Position numbers and translations under genes: made by a program. DNA of 64,000 nt from Planctomycetota bacterium (GTDB lineage Bacteria; Planctomycetota; UBA8742; UBA2392), in contig JABTUE010000002.1 of the NCBI GenBank assembly GCA_015075515.1, positions 1 to 64,000 on the forward strand, written 5' to 3'. The notes beneath the pieces are model-generated. The model was not told where the DNA came from and did no database searches. It worked only from the letters and a program-made list of their open reading frames with translations. Shown one piece after another: positions 14,570-26,343 of this stretch. Numbering within the stretch: position 1 is the stretch's first letter; the number at the start of each line of letters is the position of its first letter.

Positions 14570-16027
14570 ATGACCACCGCCACCACAACCGACTTTGAGC
14601 CGGTGATCGGCCTTGAGGTGCACGTGCAGCTCAAGACCCGCAGCAAGATGTTCTGCGGCTGCGCCGTGAAGTTCGGCGCGCCGGCCAACAGCCTGACCTG
14701 CCCGGTTTGTCTGGGCCTGCCCGGCGCGCTGCCGATGGTGAACCGGCAGGCCGTGGAGTTCGGCATGCGCGTGGGGCTGGCGCTGAACTGCCAGATCGCG
14801 CACCGGGTGAAGTTCGACCGCAAGAATTACTTTTACCCCGACCTGCCCAAGGGCTATCAGATCAGCCAGTACGACGAACCACTGTGCTTTGACGGCGAGT
14901 TGCAACTGCCGATCAGTGACGCCGCCGGTAACCCCAAGGTCTGCCGCATTACCCGCGCGCACCTGGAAGAAGACGCGGGAAAAAGCATCCACATGGAAAG
15001 CGGCACACTGGTGGATCTCAACCGCGCCGGAACGCCGCTGATTGAAATTGTGGGCGGGCCTGACCTGCGCAGCCCCGAAGAAGCCTACGTGTACCTGACC
15101 ACGCTCAAGCGCAACCTGAGCTATCTGGGCGTCAGCGACCTGAGCATGGAAAAGGGCAGCCTGCGCTGCGACGCCAACGTCAGCGTACGCCCGCGCGGGC
15201 AGGCGAAGTTCGGCGTGCGCAGCGAGATCAAGAACCTGAACAGCTTTCGCGCCGTGCGCGCGGCGCTTGAGTTCGAAATCCGGCGGCATATCCGGGTGAT
15301 CGAAGGCGGCGGCACGCTGACCCAGGAAACCCGCCTGTGGGACGAAGACAAGCTTGAAACCCGCAGCCTGCGCAGCAAGGAAGAAGCCACCGACTATCGC
15401 TTCTTTCCCGAGCCCGACCTGGGTTTGTACGACGTGCCGCGCCAATGGGTCGAACAGGTTCGCGCGAGCCTGCCCGAGATGCCCGAAAAACGCCTGCTGC
15501 GCTTTCTGCACGATTACAAGCTCAACCGCGCCGACGCCGAGTGGCTGGTTGGCGACCGTGCCGTGGCTGACTTTTATGAAGCCTGCGTGCGCCTGTACGA
15601 CCACCCGAAAAAGGTCGCGCCCTGGGTTGTCACCGAACTGGGCCGCGAACTGAACGAACGCAACGCCGGAATCGGCGACCTGAGGATCACCCCCGAGGCG
15701 GTAATCGAACTGATCCAGTTGCTCGAAGCGGGCAAGCTGAACAACATCACGGCCAAGGAAATTTTCCGCGAAATGGTCCACAGCGGCCAGGGCGCCACGG
15801 TCGTGGCCAAACGTCTGAACAAGCTGATTGAGCAGGACAGCGGCGAGGTTGACCGCGTGATTGCCGAAGTGCTGGCCGAGTTCAGGGACGCCGCCGTGGC
15901 CGACCTGCGCGCGGGCAAACAGGCCGCGCTGGGCTTTCTGGTCGGCCAGGCCATGCGCAAGCTGCGTGGCAAAGCCAACCCCAAGGAACTGGGCCCGAAG
16001 ATCGAGGCCGCAGTCAGGGGTTCCTGA
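14570..16027 (+). CDS. gatB: Aspartyl/glutamyl-tRNA amidotransferase subunit B
   Basis: Subunit B of GatCAB, which activates the carboxylate of mischarged Glu-tRNA-Gln or Asp-tRNA-Asn and amidates it with ammonia from GatA. 485 residues, normal length. Signature blocks: VIGLEVHVQLKT at the start, the zinc-site-like FCGC...CPVCLGLPGALP, KNYFYPDLPKGYQISQYD, and the YqeY-like tRNA-binding tail (about 340-485). ATG 14570 is chosen; an in-frame TTG 12 codons upstream adds non-conserved residues. gatA and gatC are not in the window. The stop overlaps the NUDIX start as TGATG. With AsnRS present nearby, the main role is likely Gln-tRNA-Gln formation, by inference. Confidence 0.95.
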   Translation: MTTATTTDFEPVIGLEVHVQLKTRSKMFCGCAVKFGAPANSLTCPVCLGLPGALPMVNRQAVEFGMRVGLALNCQIAHRVKFDRKNYFYPDLPKGYQISQYDEPLCFDGELQLPISDAAGNPKVCRITRAHLEEDAGKSIHMESGTLVDLNRAGTPLIEIVGGPDLRSPEEAYVYLTTLKRNLSYLGVSDLSMEKGSLRCDANVSVRPRGQAKFGVRSEIKNLNSFRAVRAALEFEIRRHIRVIEGGGTLTQETRLWDEDKLETRSLRSKEEATDYRFFPEPDLGLYDVPRQWVEQVRASLPEMPEKRLLRFLHDYKLNRADAEWLVGDRAVADFYEACVRLYDHPKKVAPWVVTELGRELNERNAGIGDLRITPEAVIELIQLLEAGKLNNITAKEIFREMVHSGQGATVVAKRLNKLIEQDSGEVDRVIAEVLAEFRDAAVADLRAGKQAALGFLVGQAMRKLRGKANPKELGPKIEAAVRGS

Positions 16028-16446
16028 TGCGCGACACACTGCAACCCGTCCGCCATGCCGTGGTCGTGCTGGTGCGCGACGGCGACGACATGCTGTTCAT
16101 TGAACGCGCCAAAACCGACAGCTACCCCGGCTACTGGTCGGCAGTTACCGGCGCGATGGAACCCGGCGAATCCCAGATCCAGGCCTGTGTGCGCGAGGCC
16201 GCCGAAGAAGTCGGCCTGGCCGTCAAACCCGTGCGCAAGCTGTACGAAAGCATCACGCGCCGGGCGCACTTTCTGCTGCACTGGTGGGAATGTGAGCTGG
16301 TCGGGCCGCGGAATGTCACGCCCCAGCAAAGTGAAGTCGGCGCCTGGCAGTGGCTGAAGCCCGCCGATGCGGCACAGCTGCCGCTGATGTTCAGCGACAC
16401 GCGGCGCTTTCTGCGCGAAGTGTACCCGTTGCTCAACGGCACTTGA
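16027..16446 (+). CDS. NUDIX hydrolase
   Basis: A 139-residue NUDIX pyrophosphohydrolase. The 23-residue Nudix box is perfect: it starts GAMEPGE near residue 42 and ends REAAEEVGL, giving G-x5-E-x7-REUxEExGU with the Mg-binding glutamates. The protein begins with a typical beta strand (HAVVVLVRDGDDMLFIERA). Length and the position directly after gatB do not identify the substrate; similar small NUDIX proteins act on dinucleoside polyphosphates or oxidised nucleotides. ATG 16027 overlaps the gatB stop, and its own stop overlaps the next gene (TGATG), so translation of the three genes is probably coupled. Confidence 0.9.
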   Translation: MRDTLQPVRHAVVVLVRDGDDMLFIERAKTDSYPGYWSAVTGAMEPGESQIQACVREAAEEVGLAVKPVRKLYESITRRAHFLLHWWECELVGPRNVTPQQSEVGAWQWLKPADAAQLPLMFSDTRRFLREVYPLLNGT

Positions 16447-17219
16447 TGCCGCACACTGTATCCGTGCACGCCCTGTTGGCACTTTCCGCCGCCTTTGCCC
16501 GCGACCAGTTGCGGCGCGCCAGCACGCTTGTGCTGGCGGGTGTGGGCCTGTTGATGATTCTGAGCCTGCGCTGGTTCAGCGCCTTCGGCCTGGGCTACGA
16601 AGTCGTACAGCTCAAGGAAATGGGCGTGTACAGCATTGGCCTGTTGAGCGCCGTGGCGGTGCTGCTGTTTCTTCTGCCGCGTGACGACGAACCCGCCGAA
16701 GGCATCGAGCCCCAGTTGCTGGCGCGGCCGGTGGCCCCCCACATTCTGGCCGGCGGGGTCTTTCTGGGCCGCGCGGGCTGTCTGGCCGGTCTGTGCCTGC
16801 TGTGGACACTGGGCATCTACGCCGCCCTGTGGTGGTTCCAGTGGACGGATCCGCGTCTGTTCGGGTACCGGGGCGCGACTTCGGCACTGGACGAAGGCCA
16901 CGCGGTGCTGGTGCCGGTTCTGGCGCAATGGGTCTCAGCCTTGATTCTGCTGGCGCTGGCCCAGCCGCTGGCTCGCACCCGCCGCCCCGCCTGGGTCGCC
17001 TGCGGCGTGGTGCTGCTGTACTTGGGCGGTTATGCCGTTGCCGGCCTGGGCGAGCCCTGGGCGCGGCTTTTGCCCGACCTTTCACGCCATGACATCACCC
17101 AAAGCCTGTGGGGCGGCCAGGCAACCCCGGTTTTGCCCCTGCTGGTGCACGGTCTGGCCTGGTGTGCGGTAGGTCTCGCCATAGACAGTGGCATATTGCG
17201 CGCGCGTGTGGCTAGTTAG
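16446..17219 (+). CDS. Multi-pass membrane protein, ABC-2 permease-like
   Basis: A 257-residue integral membrane protein with about six hydrophobic helices (near 25-45, 58-76, 95-125, 155-175, 185-205, 228-250). The early segment LLARPVAPHILAGGVFLGRA resembles the coupling region of ABC-2/CcmB-type permeases, where a soluble loop precedes the second helix pair. No ATP-binding partner is adjacent; the five-gene ABC operon is 22 kb away. The start is ATG 16446, overlapping the NUDIX stop as TGATG; a longer upstream frame overlaps the NUDIX gene and is not credible. Function unknown. Confidence 0.6.
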   Translation: MPHTVSVHALLALSAAFARDQLRRASTLVLAGVGLLMILSLRWFSAFGLGYEVVQLKEMGVYSIGLLSAVAVLLFLLPRDDEPAEGIEPQLLARPVAPHILAGGVFLGRAGCLAGLCLLWTLGIYAALWWFQWTDPRLFGYRGATSALDEGHAVLVPVLAQWVSALILLALAQPLARTRRPAWVACGVVLLYLGGYAVAGLGEPWARLLPDLSRHDITQSLWGGQATPVLPLLVHGLAWCAVGLAIDSGILRARVAS

Positions 17220-17224
17220 TCTGC

Positions 17225-17264
17225 TTGCCGGTCCACGGGCGAGGGGATAAAGTAAAGTGGACCG
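17225..17264 (+). promoter_or_regulatory. Promoter and 8-bp operator-like inverted repeat upstream of the metallophosphoesterase gene
   Basis: TTGCCG (17225-17230), a 17-base spacer and TAAAGT (17248-17253) form a good sigma-70-like promoter in the gap after the permease gene. A perfect inverted repeat, CGGTCCAC (17229-17236) with GTGGACCG (17257-17264), brackets the -10 box and the expected start site, a position typical for a repressor site or a 5' hairpin. The expected leader before the coding start is about 70 bases. Confidence 0.5.
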
Positions 17265-17329
17265 CTGGGGTCGGGTTTCACGTTAACCCTGCCATGTTTC
17301 TGCACCGGGCGCCGTGCCGGGAGTTGGCC

Positions 17330-18055
17330 TTGCTTTACGCAATCTTTGGCGACATCCACGGCAACCTGGAAGCACTCCAGACGGTGCTGGACCATTGCAA
17401 GAAACAGGGCGTCGAAAAGTATCTGTGCCTGGGTGACATTGTCGGCTACGGCGCCAACCCTGACGAATGTTGCGACATCGTGCGCCAGATGGGCTGCCCG
17501 GTGGTCGCCGGCAACCACGACTGGGCCGTGTGCGGCAAGCTCAGCATCGAGTTCTTCAACACCTACGCCAAGCAGGCCGTGTACTGGACGCGCGACAACC
17601 TCAAAGAAGAAAACATGCAGTTCCTGCGCGAACTGCCGCTGGTGCACGAGGTCAATGACGACATCACGCTGGTGCACGGCAGCCTGAACTTTCCTGACCT
17701 GTTTGACTACATCCAGACCAGCCAGGACGCGCGCCTGAGCCTCGAAAAACTGCGCACCCGCGTTTGCTTTCTGGGCCACAGCCACGTGCCGGTCACGTTC
17801 TTTTCGGGGCCGATGGTCAGCTACAGCATGTCTTACGAGATCAACCTCAAGGGCTTTGAAAAAGCCCTGGTTAACGTGGGCAGCGTCGGCCAGCCGCGCG
17901 ACGAAAACCCCAAGTCGTGCTTTGCCATCTACGACACCGAGAAAGAGATGGTGAAGATCACCCGCCTCGAATACGACGTTGAGGCCACAGGCCGCAAGAT
18001 TCTGGATGCCGGCCTGCCGGAGATTCTGGCAGAACGCCTGAAGTTCGGCCGCTGA
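17330..18055 (+). CDS. Calcineurin-like metallophosphoesterase (YfcE/MJ0936-type)
   Basis: A 241-residue dinuclear metallophosphoesterase. All metal-binding motifs are visible in order: GDIHGN near residue 7, GDIVGYGANPDE, GNHDWA, LVHGS and GHSHVP. The fold is that of small YfcE-like phosphodiesterases; the GDIVGYG-NP-D version is common in proteins annotated as diadenosine tetraphosphatase-like or general phosphodiesterases. TTG 17330 is preferred as start because GGGAG lies 6 bases upstream and it begins directly with the conserved strand (MLYAIFGD); ATG 17294 is in frame, adds 12 residues and has no ribosome site. Ends 6 bases before the convergent MoxR-RDD gene. Substrate not determined. 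Confidence 0.85.
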   Translation: MLYAIFGDIHGNLEALQTVLDHCKKQGVEKYLCLGDIVGYGANPDECCDIVRQMGCPVVAGNHDWAVCGKLSIEFFNTYAKQAVYWTRDNLKEENMQFLRELPLVHEVNDDITLVHGSLNFPDLFDYIQTSQDARLSLEKLRTRVCFLGHSHVPVTFFSGPMVSYSMSYEINLKGFEKALVNVGSVGQPRDENPKSCFAIYDTEKEMVKITRLEYDVEATGRKILDAGLPEILAERLKFGR

Positions 18056-18061
18056 CGCGGC

Positions 18062-19651
18062 TCACGCGGTGGTGCGCACGGTCTGGGTACCAGCAATGCG
18101 ATCCACCAGACTGCGCTCATCGGCCGCGCGCAAGCCGATGATTTCAAGAATCGGCAGCGCCCAGTACACAAACGACCCGCCCAGCAGCAGCAGCGAGCGC
18201 ACCAGCGCCGCGCCAAGACCAAGCGTCATGCGGTCGCGGTCCATCACCGTCAGGCCGCGCATCAGGCAGCCCACTGACCCACCGCGGATGGCCGTCATTA
18301 CTGCCTGCACCAGCACCATGAACAGCACCGGGCCGATTACAATCGCGGCCAGACCCAGCCAGAACTTCGCGCCTTCGCCCCCGCGTGAAAGCGACTCGTG
18401 GGCCTGGGAGAACAGAAACACGGAAACCAGTGCCGGAAGCAGCAGCGACACCGCCATGTCCAGCCACCCGGCCATCATCACGTCCAGTTGCAGACGCTGG
18501 CGTTCCTCGATCGAAAGCTCGCCGGCGCGCCCCCCCGCGCCGGCAAGTGCCAGCCCGCCGCGCCGGCCGGGTCGGCCGATGATCAGTTCCCAAAGCCAGC
18601 GGCTCAGCGGCACGCGCACGCGCCGGTCCTCGGGTTCAACGTCACCCGCCGGCCGCGGCACCGATGCGATCAGCTTGCGCACGATGTCGCGGCTGGTCAC
18701 GTTGTCGGCCTCGGCATGAAAGTTGGTAAGCACGCGGTGGTGCATGGCGGGCAGGGCAATCGCGCGAATGTCCGCCGGCGTGGCTTCGTCGCGGCCCTCC
18801 AGGGCGGCGCGGGCCTTGGCACCCATGATCAGGGCCTGGGTGGCACGGGGGCTGCCACCGCACTCGACCATGTCCTTGATCTGTTCGTCACCGCTGAACT
18901 CGGGGCGACTGGCGCGCACCAGCGCCACGGCATAGCGCAGGGTTTCATCGCTGATGTTCACCTTGCGCACGACCTCAAGCATCCGGCGCACGCGCGTCTC
19001 GTCCAGCAGCCGCCGCACCGGCTCGTCTTTGCCTGCCGTGGTGCGGAACAGCATGTTCAGTTCATCGGCCTGGGTAGGGTAATCCACAACCACTGTGAAC
19101 AGAAAGCGATCCAGCGCCGCCGCCGGCAGAACATAGGTTCCTTCCTGTTCAATCGGGTTCTGGGTGGCCATCACAAAGTACGGGTCCGGCATGTCATAGG
19201 TCTTGCCCGCCACCGTAACGGTGTACTCTTCCATGGCCTCCAGCAGCGCCGATTGGGTCTTGGGCGGCGTGCGGTTGATTTCATCGGCCAGCACAAAGTT
19301 GGCAAAGATCGGTCCGCCAATGAACTGAAACCGGCGCTCGTCGCCGTCGCCCACCAGCACGTCACTGCCGGTGATGTCGCTGGGCATCAAGTCGGGCGTG
19401 AATTGCACACGGCTGAACTTCAGGCCCAGAATTTCGGCCAGTGTCCGGATCAAAAGCGTCTTGGCCAGACCCGGTACACCCAACAACAGCACGTGCCCCC
19501 CGGCAAAGAACGCCGTCAGCACCTGCTCGACCACTTCGTCCTGGCCGACGATGCGCTTGGCCAGTTCCGCCCGGATGGCCCGGTGGGACTCGCCAATTTC
19601 CTTAAGCACACGGTAGTCGTCGCCGGTCAGGCCGGTCGTTTCTGGCTGCAT
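18062..19651 (-). CDS. MoxR-family AAA+ ATPase fused to an RDD membrane domain
   Basis: A 529-residue fusion. Residues about 1-325 are a MoxR AAA+ ATPase: Walker A GVPGLAKT (58-65), Walker B LADE (121-124), the MoxR signature ATQNPIEQEGTY and the arginine/lid region. Residues about 384-524 are an RDD domain: a charged RLQLDVMMAGWLDMAVSLLLP start, three hydrophobic helices and the ending LVDRIAGTQTV. MoxR proteins work as chaperones with vWA partners, and a secreted vWA protein is encoded divergently at 19893. Here the ATPase is tied to the membrane by the RDD domain, which is normally a separate protein. ATG 19651 follows AAGGAG; an in-frame codon six residues upstream is less likely. Confidence 0.88.
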   Translation of the reverse strand: MQPETTGLTGDDYRVLKEIGESHRAIRAELAKRIVGQDEVVEQVLTAFFAGGHVLLLGVPGLAKTLLIRTLAEILGLKFSRVQFTPDLMPSDITGSDVLVGDGDERRFQFIGGPIFANFVLADEINRTPPKTQSALLEAMEEYTVTVAGKTYDMPDPYFVMATQNPIEQEGTYVLPAAALDRFLFTVVVDYPTQADELNMLFRTTAGKDEPVRRLLDETRVRRMLEVVRKVNISDETLRYAVALVRASRPEFSGDEQIKDMVECGGSPRATQALIMGAKARAALEGRDEATPADIRAIALPAMHHRVLTNFHAEADNVTSRDIVRKLIASVPRPAGDVEPEDRRVRVPLSRWLWELIIGRPGRRGGLALAGAGGRAGELSIEERQRLQLDVMMAGWLDMAVSLLLPALVSVFLFSQAHESLSRGGEGAKFWLGLAAIVIGPVLFMVLVQAVMTAIRGGSVGCLMRGLTVMDRDRMTLGLGAALVRSLLLLGGSFVYWALPILEIIGLRAADERSLVDRIAGTQTVRTTA

Positions 19652-19667
19652 GCGGGCTCCTTGCCGC

Positions 19668-19689
19668 ATTATGAAAACGAACGAACGCG
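19668..19689 (-). promoter_or_regulatory. Candidate -10 box of the MoxR-RDD gene
   Basis: On the minus strand CATAAT (19673-19668) matches five of six -10 bases. A poor -35 (TTTCGC) lies 16 bases upstream. The predicted transcript would start close to the AAGGAG ribosome site (19663-19658), leaving a very short leader. The rest of the 241-base divergent gap shows no gene. Confidence 0.3.
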
Positions 19690-19837
19690 GCGAAAGGGAC
19701 AGGGGAAGTTGCGCTCCGTGGCGGGTTTAGGCACGCCACTTGATGCATCGGGCTGTGGGCCATAAGAAGCGGGAAATCCCCCCCGCCGACACCCCTTTGT
19801 GACGCAATGGCGGCTTGCGGTTACGTTTTGGTAAGAT

Positions 19838-19866
19838 TTGACACCCTCGCGGCCACACAAAGGTAG
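19838..19866 (+). promoter_or_regulatory. Consensus -35 upstream of the secreted vWA gene
   Basis: A perfect TTGACA lies at 19838-19843, 50 bases before the start codon. No strong -10 follows at 16-18 bases (AGGTAG at 17), so an activator or alternative -10 (TAGCAG) would be needed. The coding start has a strong GGAGG at 19883-19887. Confidence 0.25.
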
Positions 19867-19892
19867 CAGTCCCTTGCACTTCGGAGGTTCCT

Positions 19893-21584
19893 ATGCGGCA
19901 GATTCTGGCTCGAATCGCGTGCGTTGGCGGCCTGGCCGCCTTGTTGGTCGCGCTGGCCGCGCCCTCGGGGCTTGAGGCCCAGCAGGACTTCAAGGAAGCC
20001 AAAAAGACCTACGAGAACGGCAAGAAAGACGAAAGCCGCACGGCTATGGAACGCGCCGTGGACGACATGGCCGCCAGCAACGATACCGAAGCAGCCAAAT
20101 ATCTGCTCAAGGAACTGGCCGACGACCAGAAGGCGCGCAAGTCGGGCAAGAAAGGCCTGCCCGGCGAAGTGCGCAAGCGCATCATCGCGGGACTGGCGCG
20201 CTTTACCGACGAAAACAGCGTCAAGATGATCGGCGAATCGGCGCTTAAGCTCAATAGCGCGCCCAAGGGCGGCGACCCCACGCTGGCGCTGGACCAGTTT
20301 GATTTCTTTTACGCCCTGGCGGCCATGAAAGACAGCAAGGCCGCCGACGCCACCATCACCAGCGCGATTGCCGACACCAAGAACCCGTACATCAAGGTCG
20401 CGGCGATTGAGGCCGTGCGCCAGGCCGGGGCCAAACGCTTTGCCGAACAGGTAATTGCCGTGCTGCTGGAAGAAAACAAGGAATGGGCCACCACCTGGAC
20501 GATCGTGCCGATCAACGTGTTTGCCTGTCTTGAAAAGATCGTCGAGCCCGGCGACACCCAACTGGTAATCCAGACGCTTGAGGCCACCATCACCTGGGAA
20601 GAACGCAAGCTGTGCAGCGACGAGCGCGTCCGGTTCTTTGGCGGCCGCATGCTGCGAGCCCTGACCGGCGAAGTGATAGACATGGCCAGCACGTTCTTCT
20701 GGAAGTGGTGGGTCGCGCAGATGAAGATTTCGGGCAAGGTGGACACCACCCAGAAGCCCGACGCCAAGCGCAGCAAGACCGCCGCCACGCCCCCGGTGTT
20801 TGACACCCAGCCGGTGGGAAAGCGCTTTGTGTTCGTGGTGGACTTCTCCGACAGCATGAACATGCCGCTGAAGATCACGCTGGAAGAAATCGAAAAGCGC
20901 CGCCGGAGCCGCGAAGGCCCCACCACACCCGGCAAGGGTGAAAAGGCCCAGGGCGGCGCCGAAGACGAAGAAGGCGGCAACGACAACAACCCGTTGCGGC
21001 GTCTGCCCTGGAAGGACATCCGCACCAAGCTTGATCTGGCCCGCGAGGAACTTTCGCGCGCGATCAAGGAATTCGCCGGCGACCGCCAGTTTGCCATCAT
21101 TGCCTTTGGCACCAAGCACGAACTGGTCACCGGCGGCTGGGTTCAGGCCAGCCAGGCCAACTGCGACAAGTGGTCGCGCGATGTCAAGAAAATCGAGCTG
21201 ATGGGCATGACCAACATCCACGGCTCGATCCTGCGGGCCCTGCGCCTGAACAAGAACGGCGACAACACCAAGGAACCCGCCGTGGACCCGGAATGCATCC
21301 TGTCCGGTGCCGACTGCATCGTGTTCATGACCGACGGCTGGGGAAGCTGGGACGACCAGAGCGTCAGCCGCGTCAAAGACAAGCGCAACAACGTGGACAA
21401 CAGCATCGGCGACGGCCAGTTCATTTACGGCGAAGACATCTGGCCCGACCTGCTGCGTTACAACATCTTCCGCAAGGTCGTAATCCACTGCGTCGGCATC
21501 GGCAACCACGACAAGGAACTGCTGCGCAAGCTGGCCTCGGAAACCGGCGGCCAGTACGTGGACTGGTTCTTCCCCGAGGGCTGA
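19893..21584 (+). CDS. Secreted HEAT-repeat / von Willebrand factor A protein
   Basis: A 563-residue exported protein. A signal peptide (MRQILARIACVGGLAALLVA then LEAQQ, cleavage near residue 29) is followed by a helical, HEAT-like region (about 35-270) and a charged linker. The vWA domain starts near residue 311; its MIDAS motif DFSDS (Asp317, Ser319, Ser321) is intact, with a later DCIVFMTDGWG strand. An insertion of charged low-complexity sequence (about 330-370) interrupts the vWA domain soon after the MIDAS. It is divergent from the MoxR-RDD gene, and MoxR and vWA proteins usually work as a pair; here one is membrane-bound in the cytoplasm and the other exported, so direct contact is unlikely unless topology differs. 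Confidence 0.8.
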   Translation: MRQILARIACVGGLAALLVALAAPSGLEAQQDFKEAKKTYENGKKDESRTAMERAVDDMAASNDTEAAKYLLKELADDQKARKSGKKGLPGEVRKRIIAGLARFTDENSVKMIGESALKLNSAPKGGDPTLALDQFDFFYALAAMKDSKAADATITSAIADTKNPYIKVAAIEAVRQAGAKRFAEQVIAVLLEENKEWATTWTIVPINVFACLEKIVEPGDTQLVIQTLEATITWEERKLCSDERVRFFGGRMLRALTGEVIDMASTFFWKWWVAQMKISGKVDTTQKPDAKRSKTAATPPVFDTQPVGKRFVFVVDFSDSMNMPLKITLEEIEKRRRSREGPTTPGKGEKAQGGAEDEEGGNDNNPLRRLPWKDIRTKLDLAREELSRAIKEFAGDRQFAIIAFGTKHELVTGGWVQASQANCDKWSRDVKKIELMGMTNIHGSILRALRLNKNGDNTKEPAVDPECILSGADCIVFMTDGWGSWDDQSVSRVKDKRNNVDNSIGDGQFIYGEDIWPDLLRYNIFRKVVIHCVGIGNHDKELLRKLASETGGQYVDWFFPEG

Positions 21585-21600
21585 CCGCGCTTTCTGCCAA

Positions 21601-21631
21601 AACGGGCGGCCTGCGGGGCCGCCCGTTCTGT
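21601..21631 (+). terminator. Rho-independent terminator after the vWA gene
   Basis: An 11-bp perfect stem, AACGGGCGGCC (21601-21611) with GGCCGCCCGTT (21617-21627), closes a 5-base loop and is followed by CTGTTT. It lies 17 bases after the stop codon. Confidence 0.8.
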
Positions 21632-21680
21632 TTGCGGGCCGATCCCTTGCGCTTGGCCCGACGCCCGGCTTACTGGCGCC

Positions 21681-22361
21681 ATGAACCAGCGGGCCATCGT
21701 TCTTGTTTCCGGCGGCTTGGACAGCGCCACCACCCTGGCCCTGGCCAAATCGCGGGGCCACGACTGCGTGCCGCTGACCTTTCGCTATGGCCAGCGCCAT
21801 GCGGTGGAACTGGCCGCGGCGTCGCGGGTCTGCACCCAGCTTGGCGTGCGCGCGCCGCTGGTGGTCGAGATTGACCTGCGGGCCTTTGGCGGCAGCGCCC
21901 TGACCGGCGACCTGCCGGTGCCCAAGGGGCGCTCACAGTCCGAAATCGCCTCGGGCATTCCGGCGACCTATGTGCCGGCGCGTAACATCATCTTTCTCAG
22001 CTATGCGCTGGGGGCCGCCGAGGCCTTCGGGGCCGGTGACATCTTTCTGGGCGTCAATGCCGTGGATTATTCGGGCTACCCTGACTGCCGGCCCGAGTTC
22101 ATCGCCGCCTTTGAACACATGGCCAATCTGGGCACCAAAGCCGGGGTCGAGGGCCGGCCCCTGAACATCAGGGCTCCGCTTTCGGGCATGACCAAGGCCG
22201 AAATCATCCGGCTGGGCCTGTCACTGGGCGTGGATTACGCGCTGACCCACAGTTGTTACGATCCCGTCGGGACGCTGGCCTGCGGGCGCTGCGACTCCTG
22301 CCGCATCCGCCTTAAGGGCTTTGCGGACGCCGGCGTGAAAGACCCGGTTCAATACGCTTGA
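21681..22361 (+). CDS. queC: 7-cyano-7-deazaguanine synthase QueC
   Basis: ATP-dependent conversion of 7-carboxy-7-deazaguanine to preQ0 in queuosine synthesis. 226 residues, usual length. The PP-loop SGGLDS lies near residue 10, and the conserved [16 protein letters not shown] and [18 protein letters not shown] blocks follow. The C-terminal zinc site is complete: Cys188 or so in HSCYDP, then CGRCDSC. No other que gene is in the window, so the pathway is encoded elsewhere or preQ0 precursors are imported. It starts directly with ATG 21681 after the terminator of the previous gene. The product may also feed 7-deazaguanine DNA modification, but nothing nearby suggests this. Confidence 0.95.
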   Translation: MNQRAIVLVSGGLDSATTLALAKSRGHDCVPLTFRYGQRHAVELAAASRVCTQLGVRAPLVVEIDLRAFGGSALTGDLPVPKGRSQSEIASGIPATYVPARNIIFLSYALGAAEAFGAGDIFLGVNAVDYSGYPDCRPEFIAAFEHMANLGTKAGVEGRPLNIRAPLSGMTKAEIIRLGLSLGVDYALTHSCYDPVGTLACGRCDSCRIRLKGFADAGVKDPVQYA

Positions 22362-22434
22362 TTCCGGGCCATACCGAACTACCTTGCCCGCGCGGCATGG
22401 GCCGCACGCAGGGCAACAGGCAAGGAACGGGCAG

Positions 22435-23052
22435 ATGCCGTCAACACCACTCTCGATCAACCTTGACCGCATGGTTGACGCCATGCTGGACACCCGCACC
22501 GCGCACTACTGGGACCCCAAGCGCGGCAAGCTGATCCGCGGCGCGGCGGAACTGGACGACGAAAAGGGCAAGCGCGTGCTGCTGGACACGATCGGTAACC
22601 GCAAGTTCAAGAAGCTGATTGACGGCTTTTTGAAGCTGCTGGACAGCAAGGACGCCAAACTGATCGCCGACGCCGTCAAGGGAAGCCCCGACAAGTTCAA
22701 CAAGCTGCTGCAGAAACGGCCCGACCTCAAGAAAGAGTGGATCACCCACGCCGGCCGCGAACTGACCGAAATGGCCATTGACTGGCTGGCCATGCAGGGC
22801 ATTGAAGAGTTCGTGGCCACCGGCGAAATGGCCCGCTTTGCCGCCGAAATCGCCGCCGACGCCGCCGAGGCCGAAGCCGCCGAAGAAGACGACGACGAAG
22901 ACAGCGACGAGGAAGAAGCCGACGAGCCCGAAGAAGAGGAAGAAGAGGCCGAAGGCGAAGAAGAAGCCGCCGAAGAAGATGAAGAGGAAGAGGAAGAAGG
23001 TGACTTCGGCGAAGAAGAGGCCGACGAAAGCGACGACGATGAAGAAGAGTAG
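22435..23052 (+). CDS. Uncharacterised protein with highly acidic C-terminal tail
   Basis: A 205-residue protein in two parts. Residues 1-140 are a helical, lysine-rich region (LLDTIGNRKFKKLIDGFLKLL, FNKLLQKRPDLKKEW) with no recognised family. Residues about 145-205 are almost only Glu and Asp with a few Ala, as in acidic nucleic-acid-mimic or histone-chaperone tails, although E-rich tails also arise from low-complexity drift. ATG 22435 has AAGGA nine bases upstream; an upstream in-frame GTG/ATG would add Arg/Gln-rich sequence without conservation signs. Followed by a strong terminator. Base composition of the tail (GAA/GAG runs) differs strongly from neighbours. I do not recognise the gene. 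Confidence 0.65.
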   Translation: MPSTPLSINLDRMVDAMLDTRTAHYWDPKRGKLIRGAAELDDEKGKRVLLDTIGNRKFKKLIDGFLKLLDSKDAKLIADAVKGSPDKFNKLLQKRPDLKKEWITHAGRELTEMAIDWLAMQGIEEFVATGEMARFAAEIAADAAEAEAAEEDDDEDSDEEEADEPEEEEEEAEGEEEAAEEDEEEEEEGDFGEEEADESDDDEEE

Positions 23053-23073
23053 CTCCGCCTGACCCACTACACC

Positions 23074-23105
23074 AAGCCCAGGCCCTCTGGCCTGGGCTTT
23101 CTTTG
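23074..23105 (+). terminator. Strong rho-independent terminator before mfd
   Basis: An 11-bp perfect stem, AAGCCCAGGCC (23074-23084) with GGCCTGGGCTT (23089-23099), closes a CTCT loop and is followed by TCTTTG. It lies 21 bases after the stop of the acidic-tail gene and ends only 4-9 bases before the mfd start codon. Confidence 0.88.
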
Positions 23106-23108
23106 CGC

Positions 23109-26288
<3,180 letters not shown>

Positions 26289-26343
26289 CGACATTCCCAA
26301 CACCCTTGCCGCCGCCGTGCCGCCACTGCATTCTGTGCCGCCA

